A stretch of DNA of 58,271 nt, taken from the NCBI GenBank assembly GCA_050433985.1, contig JBNPWE010000018.1:1-58271 (forward strand), written 5' to 3'. A program made the translations under genes and the position numbers. Below, in pieces: positions 26,031-35,774 of the stretch. Under the pieces are notes generated by a model. That model ran no database searches, had not been told where the DNA came from, and saw nothing but the letters and a program-made list of their open reading frames with translations. The stretch is from JACIYW01 sp014359745. Lineage in GTDB: Bacteria > Pseudomonadota > Alphaproteobacteria > Rhodobacterales > Rhodobacteraceae. How positions within the stretch are numbered: position 1 is the first letter of the stretch; each line of letters begins with the position of its first letter.

Positions 26031-27299
26031 TCATGGGGTGATCCTTTTGCCATCGACGAACGTTGCCAGCACCCGGCCTTGCAGGCGGGCGCCGTCGAAG
26101 GGGGTGTTCTTCGATTTCGACAGCAGGGTGAAACGGTCAAGGATGAAGGGCGCGTCGGGGTCGAACAGCACCAGATCGGCGGGCGCGCCGGGCGTCAGGC
26201 GCCCGCCGGGCAGGCCGAAACGGCGGGCGGGATTGTGCGAGAGCGCGCGGAAAAGCTGCGGCAGGCCGATGGCACCGGCATGAACCAGGCGAAGCGCTGC
26301 GGGCAGAAGGGTTTGCAGCCCGACCGCGCCAGAGGCCGCCGCCTCATAGGGCAGGCGTTTGCTTTCCTCGTCTTGCGGGGTATGCATCGAACAGATGATG
26401 TCGATCACGCCCGAGGCCACGGCGCCGACCATGGCCATGCGATCATCCTCAGAGCGCAGCGGCGGGGTAAGTTTGAAGAAGGTGCGGTAATCGCCGACGT
26501 CAAGCTCATTCAGTGTCAGGTGGTGCACCGAAATGCCTGCGGTAACGTCAAGCCCGTTCGCCTTGGCGCGTTCCAGCGGCGGCAGGGCGCGCGCCGTGGT
26601 GATCTGATCGGCGTGGTAGCGCGCGCCGGTCAGTTCCACCAGGCCAAGGTCGCGATCAAGGCCGATACGCTCGGCCAGGGGGGAAACGGCGGGCAGGCCG
26701 CGCAAAGAGGCGAATTTTCCCGAGGTGACCGAGGTACCGCGCGAAAGGCCAGTGTCCTGTGGATGGCCGACCACCAGCGCGCCAAGGCTGTGAGCATAGG
26801 TCAGGCAGCGCGACAGGACGCGGGTGTTTTCGGTGACGTTGAATACATCGCTGAAGGCCACCGCCCCGGCATCGCGCAGGAACCCGATCTCGGTCATTTC
26901 ATGGCCCGCGCGGGCGCGGGTCAGCGCGGCCATGTGGCGGATGCGCACCGGGGTGGCGCTGGCGGCGCGGCGGGTGACGAATTCCAGCATCTCGGGCGTG
27001 TCGATGGCCGGGTCGGTGTCGGGGCGGGCGATGATGGTGGTCACACCGCCCGCCGCCGCGGCCTGCCCGGCGGAACGGAAGGATTCGCGGTGGCGTTCGC
27101 CCGGTTCACCGATCTTGACGCCCACATCGATGATGCCGGGGGCCAGGCATTTGCCGTTGCAGTCGATCACCTCCGCCCCCTTGGGCGGGTTGGCGGCATC
27201 GGTCGCGGCGATGAGGCCCGCATCGACGATCAGGTTGCCGATGCGTTCCTCGCCCGCCTCGGGATCGATCAGGCGCGCGTTCTGGAAGAAGGTGATCAT
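26031..27299 (-). CDS. Non-catalytic dihydroorotase homologue (PyrC-like, PyrX type)
   Basis: 422 residues with the overall dihydroorotase pattern (APGIIDVGVKIGEPG, GGVTTIIARPDT, HHLTLNE, ADLVLFDPDAP). The metal site is lost: where active enzymes have DxHxH this one has DVGVK (58-62), the later HxE is HPQD, and the Asp region is SMHTPQDEESK. Such pseudo-dihydroorotases, as in Pseudomonas PyrC', are needed to assemble or stabilise aspartate carbamoyltransferase. PyrB is two genes upstream on the same strand, which fits. A catalytic PyrC must be encoded elsewhere. The start overlaps the DUF4268 stop by 4 nt. Confidence 0.85.
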   Translation of the reverse strand: MITFFQNARLIDPEAGEERIGNLIVDAGLIAATDAANPPKGAEVIDCNGKCLAPGIIDVGVKIGEPGERHRESFRSAGQAAAAGGVTTIIARPDTDPAIDTPEMLEFVTRRAASATPVRIRHMAALTRARAGHEMTEIGFLRDAGAVAFSDVFNVTENTRVLSRCLTYAHSLGALVVGHPQDTGLSRGTSVTSGKFASLRGLPAVSPLAERIGLDRDLGLVELTGARYHADQITTARALPPLERAKANGLDVTAGISVHHLTLNELDVGDYRTFFKLTPPLRSEDDRMAMVGAVASGVIDIICSMHTPQDEESKRLPYEAAASGAVGLQTLLPAALRLVHAGAIGLPQLFRALSHNPARRFGLPGGRLTPGAPADLVLFDPDAPFILDRFTLLSKSKNTPFDGARLQGRVLATFVDGKRITP

Positions 27300-28279
27300 G
27301 CGCCTTCCTCGTCGGTTGGCGTCGCCGGATCGATGTTGCGGATACGTTGACTGAAGACCCGGTGCAGTGCATCAAGGTTTTGCGCCAACCATTCATGTTG
27401 GGATGGCCACATCGCGCGGTCTGCAACATCCTCGAAGGATTTGGTTACGTAGATGCGGCGATCCTTGCTTGCCCCATCATACCAGGTCAGCGCATTGCCC
27501 AATTCGTGTTCTATCTGTTGCTGTTCAGCCTTCAGCGCCCTGAAAAAACCTTTCGCTGACTTGCCCGTCAGATAAATCTCGGCGCGCACCCAGTTCTCTT
27601 GACGGTTGCAGGAACCGTTGAGCGTCGCATTAGATTTTCCCAAACTGTGAACAAGCCAATTCTGCACAAGCGGTTTGACAGGCCTAACGCGTTTGCTGAA
27701 TTTTGGCAGGACTTGTTCAAATTCCGTCCAGTAGTCCAGCAGCATCCGCCGGGATTCGGTCAGGGTGCCGTCTTCTATGGCTTTTTTCGCGTTGCCGGTG
27801 CTCCGGCTCCAGTCATTTGGCTTGCAGACCACGTTGAACTTTGGCGCGACGGGACTCTCGCCAATTCGCCAGAGCTCGACCTCCAGCGCGAAAAACCGCA
27901 CGTCCGTACTGGTGATCTCGTTCAGCCAGTCCAGCGCGGCACGATGTTCTTCCGCGACCCGCGCTGCAATCCAAACGATCGTGACGGCATTCAGGCCCGC
28001 AGCATAGGTGATCAACTGACCAAGATGGGAGTGGTCCGTTCGTTCGAGTTGGTTCTCGATCAGAATCCAGCTATTCGATAGCGTATCCTTGCACAGGATA
28101 TCTGCACGAAAGACGCCGACGTTCTGTTCAACCGCCTCAAGTTCCAGATCGATCCCAAGCGTGTCGGCAAGCAGGGCAAGATTTTCTTCGCGCGCCAGCC
28201 ACGGCGTGAAGTCCTGCGCCTCCGTTGGCCAGGTGCCGCGTAGATGTTCGACCCGGATCAGGCGGCCAAAATCAGTCAT
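27296..28279 (-). CDS. DUF4268 protein with PD-(D/E)XK-like N-terminal region
   Basis: 327 residues. The N-terminal half has FRADILCKD then WILIENQLERTDHSHLGQLI (Asp60, Glu75-x-Gln77), the D...ExQ/K pattern of PD-(D/E)XK nuclease-like folds. The C-terminal half (WVRAEIYLTGKSAKGFFRAL, then ALTWYDGASKDRRIYV) is DUF4268. These proteins are usually found in accessory or defence regions. Here the gene lies between pyrB and the dihydroorotase homologue with 4-nt ATGA overlaps on both sides. Its codons look more AT-rich than those of the flanking genes, which suggests transfer. Function unknown; nuclease activity is not shown. Cytoplasmic. Confidence 0.8.
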   Translation of the reverse strand: MTDFGRLIRVEHLRGTWPTEAQDFTPWLAREENLALLADTLGIDLELEAVEQNVGVFRADILCKDTLSNSWILIENQLERTDHSHLGQLITYAAGLNAVTIVWIAARVAEEHRAALDWLNEITSTDVRFFALEVELWRIGESPVAPKFNVVCKPNDWSRSTGNAKKAIEDGTLTESRRMLLDYWTEFEQVLPKFSKRVRPVKPLVQNWLVHSLGKSNATLNGSCNRQENWVRAEIYLTGKSAKGFFRALKAEQQQIEHELGNALTWYDGASKDRRIYVTKSFEDVADRAMWPSQHEWLAQNLDALHRVFSQRIRNIDPATPTDEEGA

Positions 28280-29238
28280 GCGCCTTCCCCCATTGCGGCC
28301 ATGCCGCGCGCGGCGCGCAGGTTTCGGGCCAGCAGGTCCATCGCGGCCATGCGCACCGCCACGCCCATTTCCACTTGTTCCTGAATCACGGATCTGTTGA
28401 TGTCATCGGCCAGGGTGCCGTCGATTTCCACGCCCCGGTTCATCGGGCCGGGATGCATGACGATGGCCTCGGGGTGGGCATGGGCAAGCTTTTCGGCATC
28501 CAGCCCGAAGCGGTGGAAATATTCGCGTTCCGAAGGGATGAACGCGCCGTCCATCCGTTCCTTTTGCAGGCGCAGCATCATCACCACATCGGCGCCTTTC
28601 AGGCCTTCGGCCATGTTATCCGTCACCTCGACCCCCCAATCGGCCACGCCCGAAGGCATCAGCGTGGGCGGACCGATCAGGCGGATGCGGGCCTCCATCT
28701 TGCCCAGAAGCAGGATGTTCGACCGCGCCACGCGGCTGTGGGCGATATCGCCGCAAATGGCCACGGTCAGCCGGTGCAGCCGCCCCTTGCGCCGCCGGAT
28801 CGTCAACGCGTCCAGCAGCGCCTGCGTGGGGTGTTCGTGGCGCCCGTCGCCCGCGTTCAGGACCGCGCAATTGACCTTTTGCGCCAGCAGGTTCACCGCA
28901 CCCGAATGCGGATGCCGCACCACCAGCAGATCGGGATGCATGGCGTTCAGCGTCAGCGCCGTGTCGATCAGCGTCTCGCCCTTTTTCAGGCTTGATGCCT
29001 GCATCGCCATGTTCATCACATCGGCGCCCAGCCGTTTGCCGGCCAGCTCGAAACTGGCCTGGGTGCGGGTTGACGCCTCAAAAAACATGTTGATCTGGGT
29101 CATCCCCGCCAGGGCATTGGCGTGTTTCACGGTGCGGCGGTTCAGATCGACGTAAGTATCGGCCAGATCCAGCAGCGCCGTGATCTCGGGCGGGGCCAGA
29201 TGTTCTATGCCCAGCAGATGTGTTGCGCGAAATGCCAT
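28276..29238 (-). CDS. pyrB: Aspartate carbamoyltransferase catalytic chain
   Basis: 320 residues. The carbamoyl-phosphate loop FFEASTRTQASFELAGKRLG, the HPTQALLDALTI motif and MHPGPMNRGVEID are the standard ATCase signatures. It condenses carbamoyl phosphate with aspartate in pyrimidine synthesis. It is the first gene of pyrB-DUF4268-pseudo-pyrC. No pyrI is present, consistent with class A ATCases that pair with a dihydroorotase-like subunit. It is divergent from the UDG gene. Confidence 0.95.
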   Translation of the reverse strand: MAFRATHLLGIEHLAPPEITALLDLADTYVDLNRRTVKHANALAGMTQINMFFEASTRTQASFELAGKRLGADVMNMAMQASSLKKGETLIDTALTLNAMHPDLLVVRHPHSGAVNLLAQKVNCAVLNAGDGRHEHPTQALLDALTIRRRKGRLHRLTVAICGDIAHSRVARSNILLLGKMEARIRLIGPPTLMPSGVADWGVEVTDNMAEGLKGADVVMMLRLQKERMDGAFIPSEREYFHRFGLDAEKLAHAHPEAIVMHPGPMNRGVEIDGTLADDINRSVIQEQVEMGVAVRMAAMDLLARNLRAARGMAAMGEGA

Positions 29239-29324
29239 GGATCACCCCCGCCCCCTCTATAGAAATCCGGGGCCGCGACGACAAGGCAGTTTACGGGCCA
29301 TCGGGCGGGCAGTAGGTGTGGGTG

Positions 29325-30124
<800 letters not shown>

Positions 30125-30125
<1 letters not shown>

Positions 30126-30742
30126 TGATACCCGTTGATCCTGTCCTGATGCTGGCTTTCATTCCTGCCGCGCTGGCCCTGAACCTGACACCGGGGGCGG
30201 ACATGATGTTTTGCCTGGGGCAAGGTATGCGGGCCGGGGCGCGGCCCGCGATCCTGGCCAGTGCCGGGATATCGATCGGGGTACTGGTGCATACCGCCAT
30301 TGCCGGGCTGGGCCTTGGGGCGCTGATTGCCGCGCATCCCGGCGTGTTCGAGGTGATCCGCTGGCTGGGGGTAGGGTATCTTTTGTGGCTGGCGGTGCAG
30401 GCCTTGCAGCAGGCGCCGGTGTCGGCGCGGATGCGACCCGCCCGCGCGGCGTTCCGGCACGGCCTGATCGTGAACCTGACCAACCCCAAGGTCATCCTCT
30501 TCGTGCTGGCGTTCGTGCCACAATTCATTGACCCGGCGCGCCCGGTTCTGGCGCAGTTCCTGGTGTTTGGGGCGGTTCTGGCGTTTGGCGGGTTTTTCAT
30601 CAACGGCGCGGTCGGGCTGGCTGCGGGCGGCATCGGGCAGCGGCTGGCACAATCCGCCCGGTTCGCGCGCGCGCTTGGTCTGATCTCGGCCGGGGTTTTC
30701 ACGGCGCTGGCGCTAAGGTTGGCGCTGCAACAAAGGGGCTGA
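30125..30742 (+). CDS. LysE/RhtB-family amino-acid exporter
   Basis: 205 residues with about six hydrophobic segments. LNLTPGADMMFCLGQGMRAG near the N-terminus and GLIVNLTNPKVILFVLAFVP in the middle are family hallmarks. It exports amino acids such as homoserine, threonine or lysine from the cytoplasm; the substrate is not predictable. The start shares one base with the UDG stop (TGATG), so the two are co-translated. moaB follows after 3 nt. Confidence 0.9.
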
Positions 30743-30745
30743 GAA

Positions 30746-31300
30746 ATGGCGAAAATCGATGAAAGCCTGGATTTCATCCCGGTGCATATCGCGGTCTTGA
30801 CCGTGTCGGACACGCGCGGCCTGGATCAGGACAGATCGGGCGATATCCTGGTTGCCCGCCTGACAGAGGCGGGGCATATCCTTGCCGCGCGCGGCATCAT
30901 CCGCGACGAACGCGCGGATATCGCCGCGCAACTGCGTACCTGGTGCGCCGATCCGGGCATCGATGTGATCCTGACCACCGGCGGCACCGGCCTGACCGGT
31001 CGCGATGTCACGGTTGAGGCGCATCGCGATGTCTATGAAAAAGAGATAGAGGCCTTCGGCACCGTTTTCACCATCGTGTCGATGCAGAAGATCGGCACCT
31101 CGGCGGTGCAAAGCCGGGCCACGGGCGGGGTTGCGATGGGCACCTATCTGTTCGCCCTGCCCGGCAGCCCCGGCGCCTGCCGCGACGCCTGGGACGAGAT
31201 TCTGCGCTGGCAGCTTGATTACCGCCACCGGCCCTGCAACTTCGTCGAGATATTTCCCCGCCTTGAAGAAGGCCAGCAGCGCGGCACCGCCAAGCCCTAA
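30746..31300 (+). CDS. moaB: Molybdenum cofactor biosynthesis protein MoaB
   Basis: 184 residues of the MoaB/MogA adenylyltransferase fold: HIAVLTVSDTRGLDQDRSGD, ILTTGGTGLTGRDVT and FALPGSPGACRDAW. It adenylates molybdopterin before molybdate insertion, or stands in for that step. It supports molybdenum hydroxylases such as the one at 16.5-20.1 kb. It forms a plus-strand operon with UDG and LysE. Confidence 0.92.
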   Translation: MAKIDESLDFIPVHIAVLTVSDTRGLDQDRSGDILVARLTEAGHILAARGIIRDERADIAAQLRTWCADPGIDVILTTGGTGLTGRDVTVEAHRDVYEKEIEAFGTVFTIVSMQKIGTSAVQSRATGGVAMGTYLFALPGSPGACRDAWDEILRWQLDYRHRPCNFVEIFPRLEEGQQRGTAKP

Positions 31301-31426
31301 CCACGCAGCAAAACCTGGAAAATACCCGCAATCTGTTCAGGTCAACCGAACCAACGCTTCCGCAGCCTGCACCGGGCGCTTCGCCTGGGGTGCCGCATTC
31401 TGCGCCGTCCCACCTGATCGCCCCCG

Positions 31427-33217
31427 TCACGCCTGCGCGTCAGGTTCGGCCGCGCCGCCCGCCCCTGATTGCAAACGGTAAAGCCTCGCATAGATGCCGC
31501 CCCGCGCCAGCAGATCGTCATGGCGGCCCTCTTCGGCCACCCGGCCCTGATCCAGCACCACGATCTTGTCGGCCCCCCGCACCGTTGACAGGCGGTGCGC
31601 GATCACCAGAACCGTGCGTCCGGCGGCCAGACGGGCAAGCGCATCGGCCACCTCGGCCTCGGACCTTGCATCAAGCGCCGATGTCGCTTCATCCAGCAAC
31701 AGTACCGGCGTATCGCGCAGCAGGGCCCGCGCAATCGCCACCCGCTGCCGCTGCCCCCCCGACAGGGCCGACCCGCGCGGCCCAACCGGCGTATCAATCC
31801 CGCGCGGCAGCGCTTGCGCAAACCCGGTCACATGCGCGGCATCAAGCGCGGCCTGTAGCGTGGCCTCTGGCACGTCACTGCGGCCCAAAAGCACATTCTC
31901 GCGCAGTGTCTCGTCAAAAAGGGCCGATTCCTGCGTCACCACCGAAAAGAGATCGCGCAGGGCGCCGGTTTCCATCGCGCGCGTGTCCACCCCGCCCACG
32001 GTGATCCGCCCCGCCTGCGGTTCCAGCAATCTGGTCAGCAGCGCAAAGACCGTGGTCTTTCCCGCACCCGATGCCCCGACAAGGGCGGTGGTCTGACCGG
32101 CCGCGGCCACAAAGCTGACACCGCGCAGGACCGGCACATCGCCATGGGCAAAATGCACATCGTGCAAGGCCAGATCGAAGTGCCCCCTGGGCGGCGGCAC
32201 CGGCAAGGCCGGGGCAAGGGTGGTGGCCGACAGATCAAAGAGCCGGTAAATCCGTTCCAACGACGCCGCGGCAATCTGCCAGCCCCCCGAAAGGTCGCCA
32301 AGGCGGCGCAAGGGTTGGAACGTCAACGCCATCGCGGTGAAAAAGCTCATGAATTCGCCCACCGTGCGTTCGCCCGAAACGATCTGCGGGCCGCCCAGCA
32401 CCAGAACCGCGAAAAACCCGATGCCGGTCACAACGTCGATCGAGGCGGGCAGAATGGCACGGCCCATCGCCGTCTTGACCTCGGCGCGCACGATGGTGTC
32501 GACGATGCGCCGGAAGCGCCCGATCTGATACGCCTCCAGCCGGTTCAGCTTGATCGCCGTGATCCCGTGAAACACCTCATCCAGCCGGGTTGCCCGCAGC
32601 CCCGCCTGCGCCCGTGTGCGCGCCGTCTTGCGCCGGACATATTTCTGCACGACCACCGTCGGCACGATCAAAAGCGGCGCCCCGATCAGCGCGGCCGCCG
32701 TCCAGACCGGATCAACCATCAGCGCCACCACGAAAAGCGATGTCAGCGCCACCATATCCCGCCCCAGCCCCGATATGACCATCGACCACACGCCCTGCAC
32801 CGCGATCGTGTCGCCCTGCACCCGTTCCATCAGGGCGCCGGGGGGATTTTCCTGATAGAAGCGCGCATCAAGCGTCAACAGGTGTTCCAGCAGGTCAACC
32901 TGCATCGCCGTCGAGGTGCGTTGCGCCACGCGCGCCAGCAGGGATTTCGACGTGACCGATGCCACGGCCCGCACCACGAAAAGCCCCAGGATCAGCCCGC
33001 CGATCAACCACACCCCGCCGCCTTCGCCCGATACGAACACACGGTCAAACAGCGGCCGCAGCAGATAGCTGAGCGCGCCAAGGGTGCTGCCCTCGATCAC
33101 CATCACCACGAACGCCAGCGCAACCGCGCCCCGGTGCGCCCGCAGATACCCGCGCCACAGCCGCCCGAAAAGGGCAACCGATCTGTAGGACGGCGCAGGG
33201 GGGGCGGGGTGGATCAT
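31427..33217 (-). CDS. MsbA-like ABC exporter, fused permease and ATPase
   Basis: 596 residues from the ATG at 33217 (AAAGG upstream); the frame is open further 5' but without a better start. The N-terminal half has six membrane segments (residues about 20-310). The C-terminal ATPase has Walker A GASGAGKTT, signature LSGGQRQRVAIARALL, Walker B PVLLLDEATSALD and the switch HRLSTVR. Half-transporters of this type work as homodimers exporting lipid A, lipids or drugs. It converges with moaB and is divergent from the aminotransferase gene. Confidence 0.9.
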   Translation of the reverse strand: MIHPAPPAPSYRSVALFGRLWRGYLRAHRGAVALAFVVMVIEGSTLGALSYLLRPLFDRVFVSGEGGGVWLIGGLILGLFVVRAVASVTSKSLLARVAQRTSTAMQVDLLEHLLTLDARFYQENPPGALMERVQGDTIAVQGVWSMVISGLGRDMVALTSLFVVALMVDPVWTAAALIGAPLLIVPTVVVQKYVRRKTARTRAQAGLRATRLDEVFHGITAIKLNRLEAYQIGRFRRIVDTIVRAEVKTAMGRAILPASIDVVTGIGFFAVLVLGGPQIVSGERTVGEFMSFFTAMALTFQPLRRLGDLSGGWQIAAASLERIYRLFDLSATTLAPALPVPPPRGHFDLALHDVHFAHGDVPVLRGVSFVAAAGQTTALVGASGAGKTTVFALLTRLLEPQAGRITVGGVDTRAMETGALRDLFSVVTQESALFDETLRENVLLGRSDVPEATLQAALDAAHVTGFAQALPRGIDTPVGPRGSALSGGQRQRVAIARALLRDTPVLLLDEATSALDARSEAEVADALARLAAGRTVLVIAHRLSTVRGADKIVVLDQGRVAEEGRHDDLLARGGIYARLYRLQSGAGGAAEPDAQA

Positions 33218-33362
33218 GGGCGGCCTTTTCCAGTGCCCACGGCAAGGCCGGACCCGTGTAGCCGAAAATCGCCACCCCATGCAAGCGCGGGCGCGGCGGT
33301 GGCGATTGACGGCGCCCTGCACCGGGCATAACCAATGCTGTCACCCCGCGCGGAGAACCGAC

Positions 33363-34556
33363 ATGACCCTTGCCAACGGCCGCCCCTACCTGGCTATTCC
33401 CGGCCCCTCGACCATGCCCGACCGGGTGCTGGCCGCGATGCATCGCCCGGCCCCCAACATCTACGCTGGTGCCCTGCACGAAATGGTCGCGGGCCTGATC
33501 CCCGATCTGCGCGCGGTGGCCCGCACCCGTCAGCATGTGGCGATGTATATCGGCAATGGCCATGCGGCGTGGGAGGCGGCGAATGCCAATGTCTTCAGCC
33601 GCGGCGACCGGGCGCTGGTGCTGGCCACGGGCCGTTTCGGCCTTGGCTGGGCCGATGCGGCGCGGCGCATGGGTGTGGCGGTCGAGGTGATGGATTTCGG
33701 GCGGCAAAGCCCGGCTGATCCCGCGCAGCTTCACGCGGCCCTGGCGGCGGACACCGCGCAAACCATCCGCGCCATTCTTGTGACCCATACCGATACCGCA
33801 TCAACGGTGCGTAATGACATCCCGGCCCTGCGTGCGGCGATCGATGCGGCAGGGCATCCCGCGCTTTTGATGGTGGATTGCATCGCGTCACTGGGTTGCG
33901 ACCGGTTCGAGATGGACGCCTGGGGCGTCGATGTGATGATCGCGGCCAGCCAGAAGGGGCTGATGGTTCCACCCGGTCTGGGCTTTGTGTGGTTTTCCGA
34001 CAAGGCGCTGGAATGCGGCAAGGCCGCCGATCTGCGCAGCCCCTATTGGGATTGGACGCCGCGCGCCTTTCCGCAGGAATTCTATCAACATTTTTGTGGC
34101 ACCGCCCCCACCCACCACCTGTTCGGCCTGCGCGAGGCGCTGACAATGCTGGTGCATGAGGAAGGGTTGGAGGCCGCCTGGGATCGCCACGCGCGGCTTG
34201 CCCGCGCTGTCTGGGCGGCTGTCGAGACCTGGGGGCAGGGCGGTCCTATGCGGCTCAATGTGGCCGATCCGGCATTTCGCAGCCATTCGGTGACATCGGT
34301 CAGGATCGGGGCGCCTGATGGCACCCGCCTGCGCGACTGGACCGAGCACGAGGCCGGGGTGATACTGGGTATCGGGCTGGGCATGGCCGATGCGAATGAT
34401 CCCGCCTGGCACGGGTTTTTCCGGATCGCCCATATGGGCCATGTGAATGCCCATATGACGCTGGGCGCACTGGCGGTGATCGAGGCGGGGTTGCAGGCGC
34501 TTGATATCCCGCACGGGCCGGGAGCGATGGACATGGCCGCAGCAGCGTTGCGCTGA
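33363..34556 (+). CDS. Alanine/serine-glyoxylate-type aminotransferase (class V PLP)
   Basis: 397 residues. IPGPSTMPDRVLAAMHRP at the start, GNGHAAWEAANANVF, LMVDCIASLGCDRFEMDAWG and the PLP lysine in ASQKGLMVPPGLGFV match the alanine-glyoxylate/serine-glyoxylate aminotransferase group. It probably moves amino groups to glyoxylate, which links to the glycolate oxidase genes at 42.3-46.2 kb, though it is not in an operon with them. The start ATG at 33363 was chosen by alignment of the family N-terminus. Confidence 0.9.
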   Translation: MTLANGRPYLAIPGPSTMPDRVLAAMHRPAPNIYAGALHEMVAGLIPDLRAVARTRQHVAMYIGNGHAAWEAANANVFSRGDRALVLATGRFGLGWADAARRMGVAVEVMDFGRQSPADPAQLHAALAADTAQTIRAILVTHTDTASTVRNDIPALRAAIDAAGHPALLMVDCIASLGCDRFEMDAWGVDVMIAASQKGLMVPPGLGFVWFSDKALECGKAADLRSPYWDWTPRAFPQEFYQHFCGTAPTHHLFGLREALTMLVHEEGLEAAWDRHARLARAVWAAVETWGQGGPMRLNVADPAFRSHSVTSVRIGAPDGTRLRDWTEHEAGVILGIGLGMADANDPAWHGFFRIAHMGHVNAHMTLGALAVIEAGLQALDIPHGPGAMDMAAAALR

Positions 34557-34589
34557 GAGTTTCGGGCAGCGTGAGTTGGCCACCGGGGA

Positions 34590-34616
34590 GTTGAGTATTT
34601 TTGCCAAGATGAAGCG
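34590..34616 (+). repeat. Divergent copy of dispersed intergenic motif
   Basis: GAGTTGAGTATTTTTGCC, then AAGATGAAG, lies in the gap between two convergent genes. It shares GAGTATTT and the spacing to AxGATGAxG with the three better copies, but has lost the TCGAGAGG part. GGAGTATTTTTGCC-type sequences may work as terminators. Confidence 0.35.
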
Positions 34617-34627
34617 GCAAGCCGGGT

Positions 34628-35740
34628 TTATGCGAGGGACCGCGCCGCTGCCAAAGCCTGCGGCAGGACGCGCGCGAATTCCGACAGGTCATGCGCGCGG
34701 CCCACGCTGACGCGGATGCAGCGGTCTTGCGGCGCCACAAAGGGCATGCGCACGAAGATGCCGCGTGTCACCAGTTCATTCAGCAGCCTGCGGGCGAAAT
34801 CGCCGGTAAGCCCGCAATCGATGGTGACGAAATTGGTGGCCGAGGGCAGCGGGTGCAGCCCGTTGTCGCGCGCGACAGCCGCCAGTTCATCGCGGGCGCG
34901 GGCGACGCGGATGCGCACCTCGGTCAGCCAGTGCTGATCGTGCAGCGCGGCCAGCGCCCCCGCCTGGCTGATCCGGCACATGCCAAAGTGATTGCGCACC
35001 TTGTCGAAGGCCGCGACAAGGCCCGGCGCGGCGATGGCATAGCCCACCCGCGCACCCGCCATCCCATACCCCTTGGAAAAGGTGCGCATGCGGATCACGC
35101 GCGGATCGTCCGACGCGATCACGGCTGCCGTGCCTTCGGGGGCAAGATCGATATAGGCCTCATCAAGGATCAGCAGGCTGCCATCGGGAACCCGGTCGAT
35201 CATGCGGGTGATGGTTTCGGTGTCGTGCCAACTGCCCATCGGGTTGTCGGGGTTGGCGATATAGATCAGCTTCGCGCCAACCTTTGCCGCCTTTTCCAGC
35301 AGCGCCTCGGGGTCTTCGTGGTCGTTGCGGTAGGGCACCTTGTGCAACACCCCGCCATAGCCGGTGACATGGTAATTGAAGGTGGGATAGGCGCCATCCG
35401 ACGTCACCACCGCATCCCCCGGCGCCACCACCAGCCGCACGAGATAGCCAAGAAGCCCGTCGATCCCTTCGCCCACGATGATGTTTTCCATCGCCACGCC
35501 ATGATAGGTCGCCAGCGCCTGACGCAAATCGTAGCTTTGCGCATCGCCGTATTTCCAGACCTCGCGCGCAGCCTCTCCCATCGCCTCGATGGCCTTGGGC
35601 GAGGGGCCGAACACGCTTTCATTGGCACCCAGCCGGGCGATAAAGGGTTTGCCGCGTTCGCGTTCCTGCGTTTCGGGCCCGACAAAGGGCACCGTGGCGG
35701 GCAGGCCCGCGACAAGATCGGTATAGCGTGGTCCGGTCAT
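34628..35740 (-). CDS. HisC-like pyridoxal-phosphate aminotransferase
   Basis: 370 residues from the ATG at 35740, preceded by GAGAGGGATGCG. Class I/II aminotransferase pattern: LGANESVFGPSPKA, YIANPDNPMGSWH, LILDEAYIDLAPEG and the PLP lysine in RTFSKGYGMAGARVG. It resembles histidinol-phosphate aminotransferase but may act on aromatic amino acids; no other his gene is nearby. It lies 34 nt upstream of valS on the opposite side of transcription flow (valS ends at 35775 on the same strand), so both may be co-transcribed from valS. Confidence 0.88.
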   Translation of the reverse strand: MTGPRYTDLVAGLPATVPFVGPETQERERGKPFIARLGANESVFGPSPKAIEAMGEAAREVWKYGDAQSYDLRQALATYHGVAMENIIVGEGIDGLLGYLVRLVVAPGDAVVTSDGAYPTFNYHVTGYGGVLHKVPYRNDHEDPEALLEKAAKVGAKLIYIANPDNPMGSWHDTETITRMIDRVPDGSLLILDEAYIDLAPEGTAAVIASDDPRVIRMRTFSKGYGMAGARVGYAIAAPGLVAAFDKVRNHFGMCRISQAGALAALHDQHWLTEVRIRVARARDELAAVARDNGLHPLPSATNFVTIDCGLTGDFARRLLNELVTRGIFVRMPFVAPQDRCIRVSVGRAHDLSEFARVLPQALAAARSLA

Positions 35741-35774
35741 CGCATCCCTCTCCGTGAGCCGTTCCCGGGCAGTA

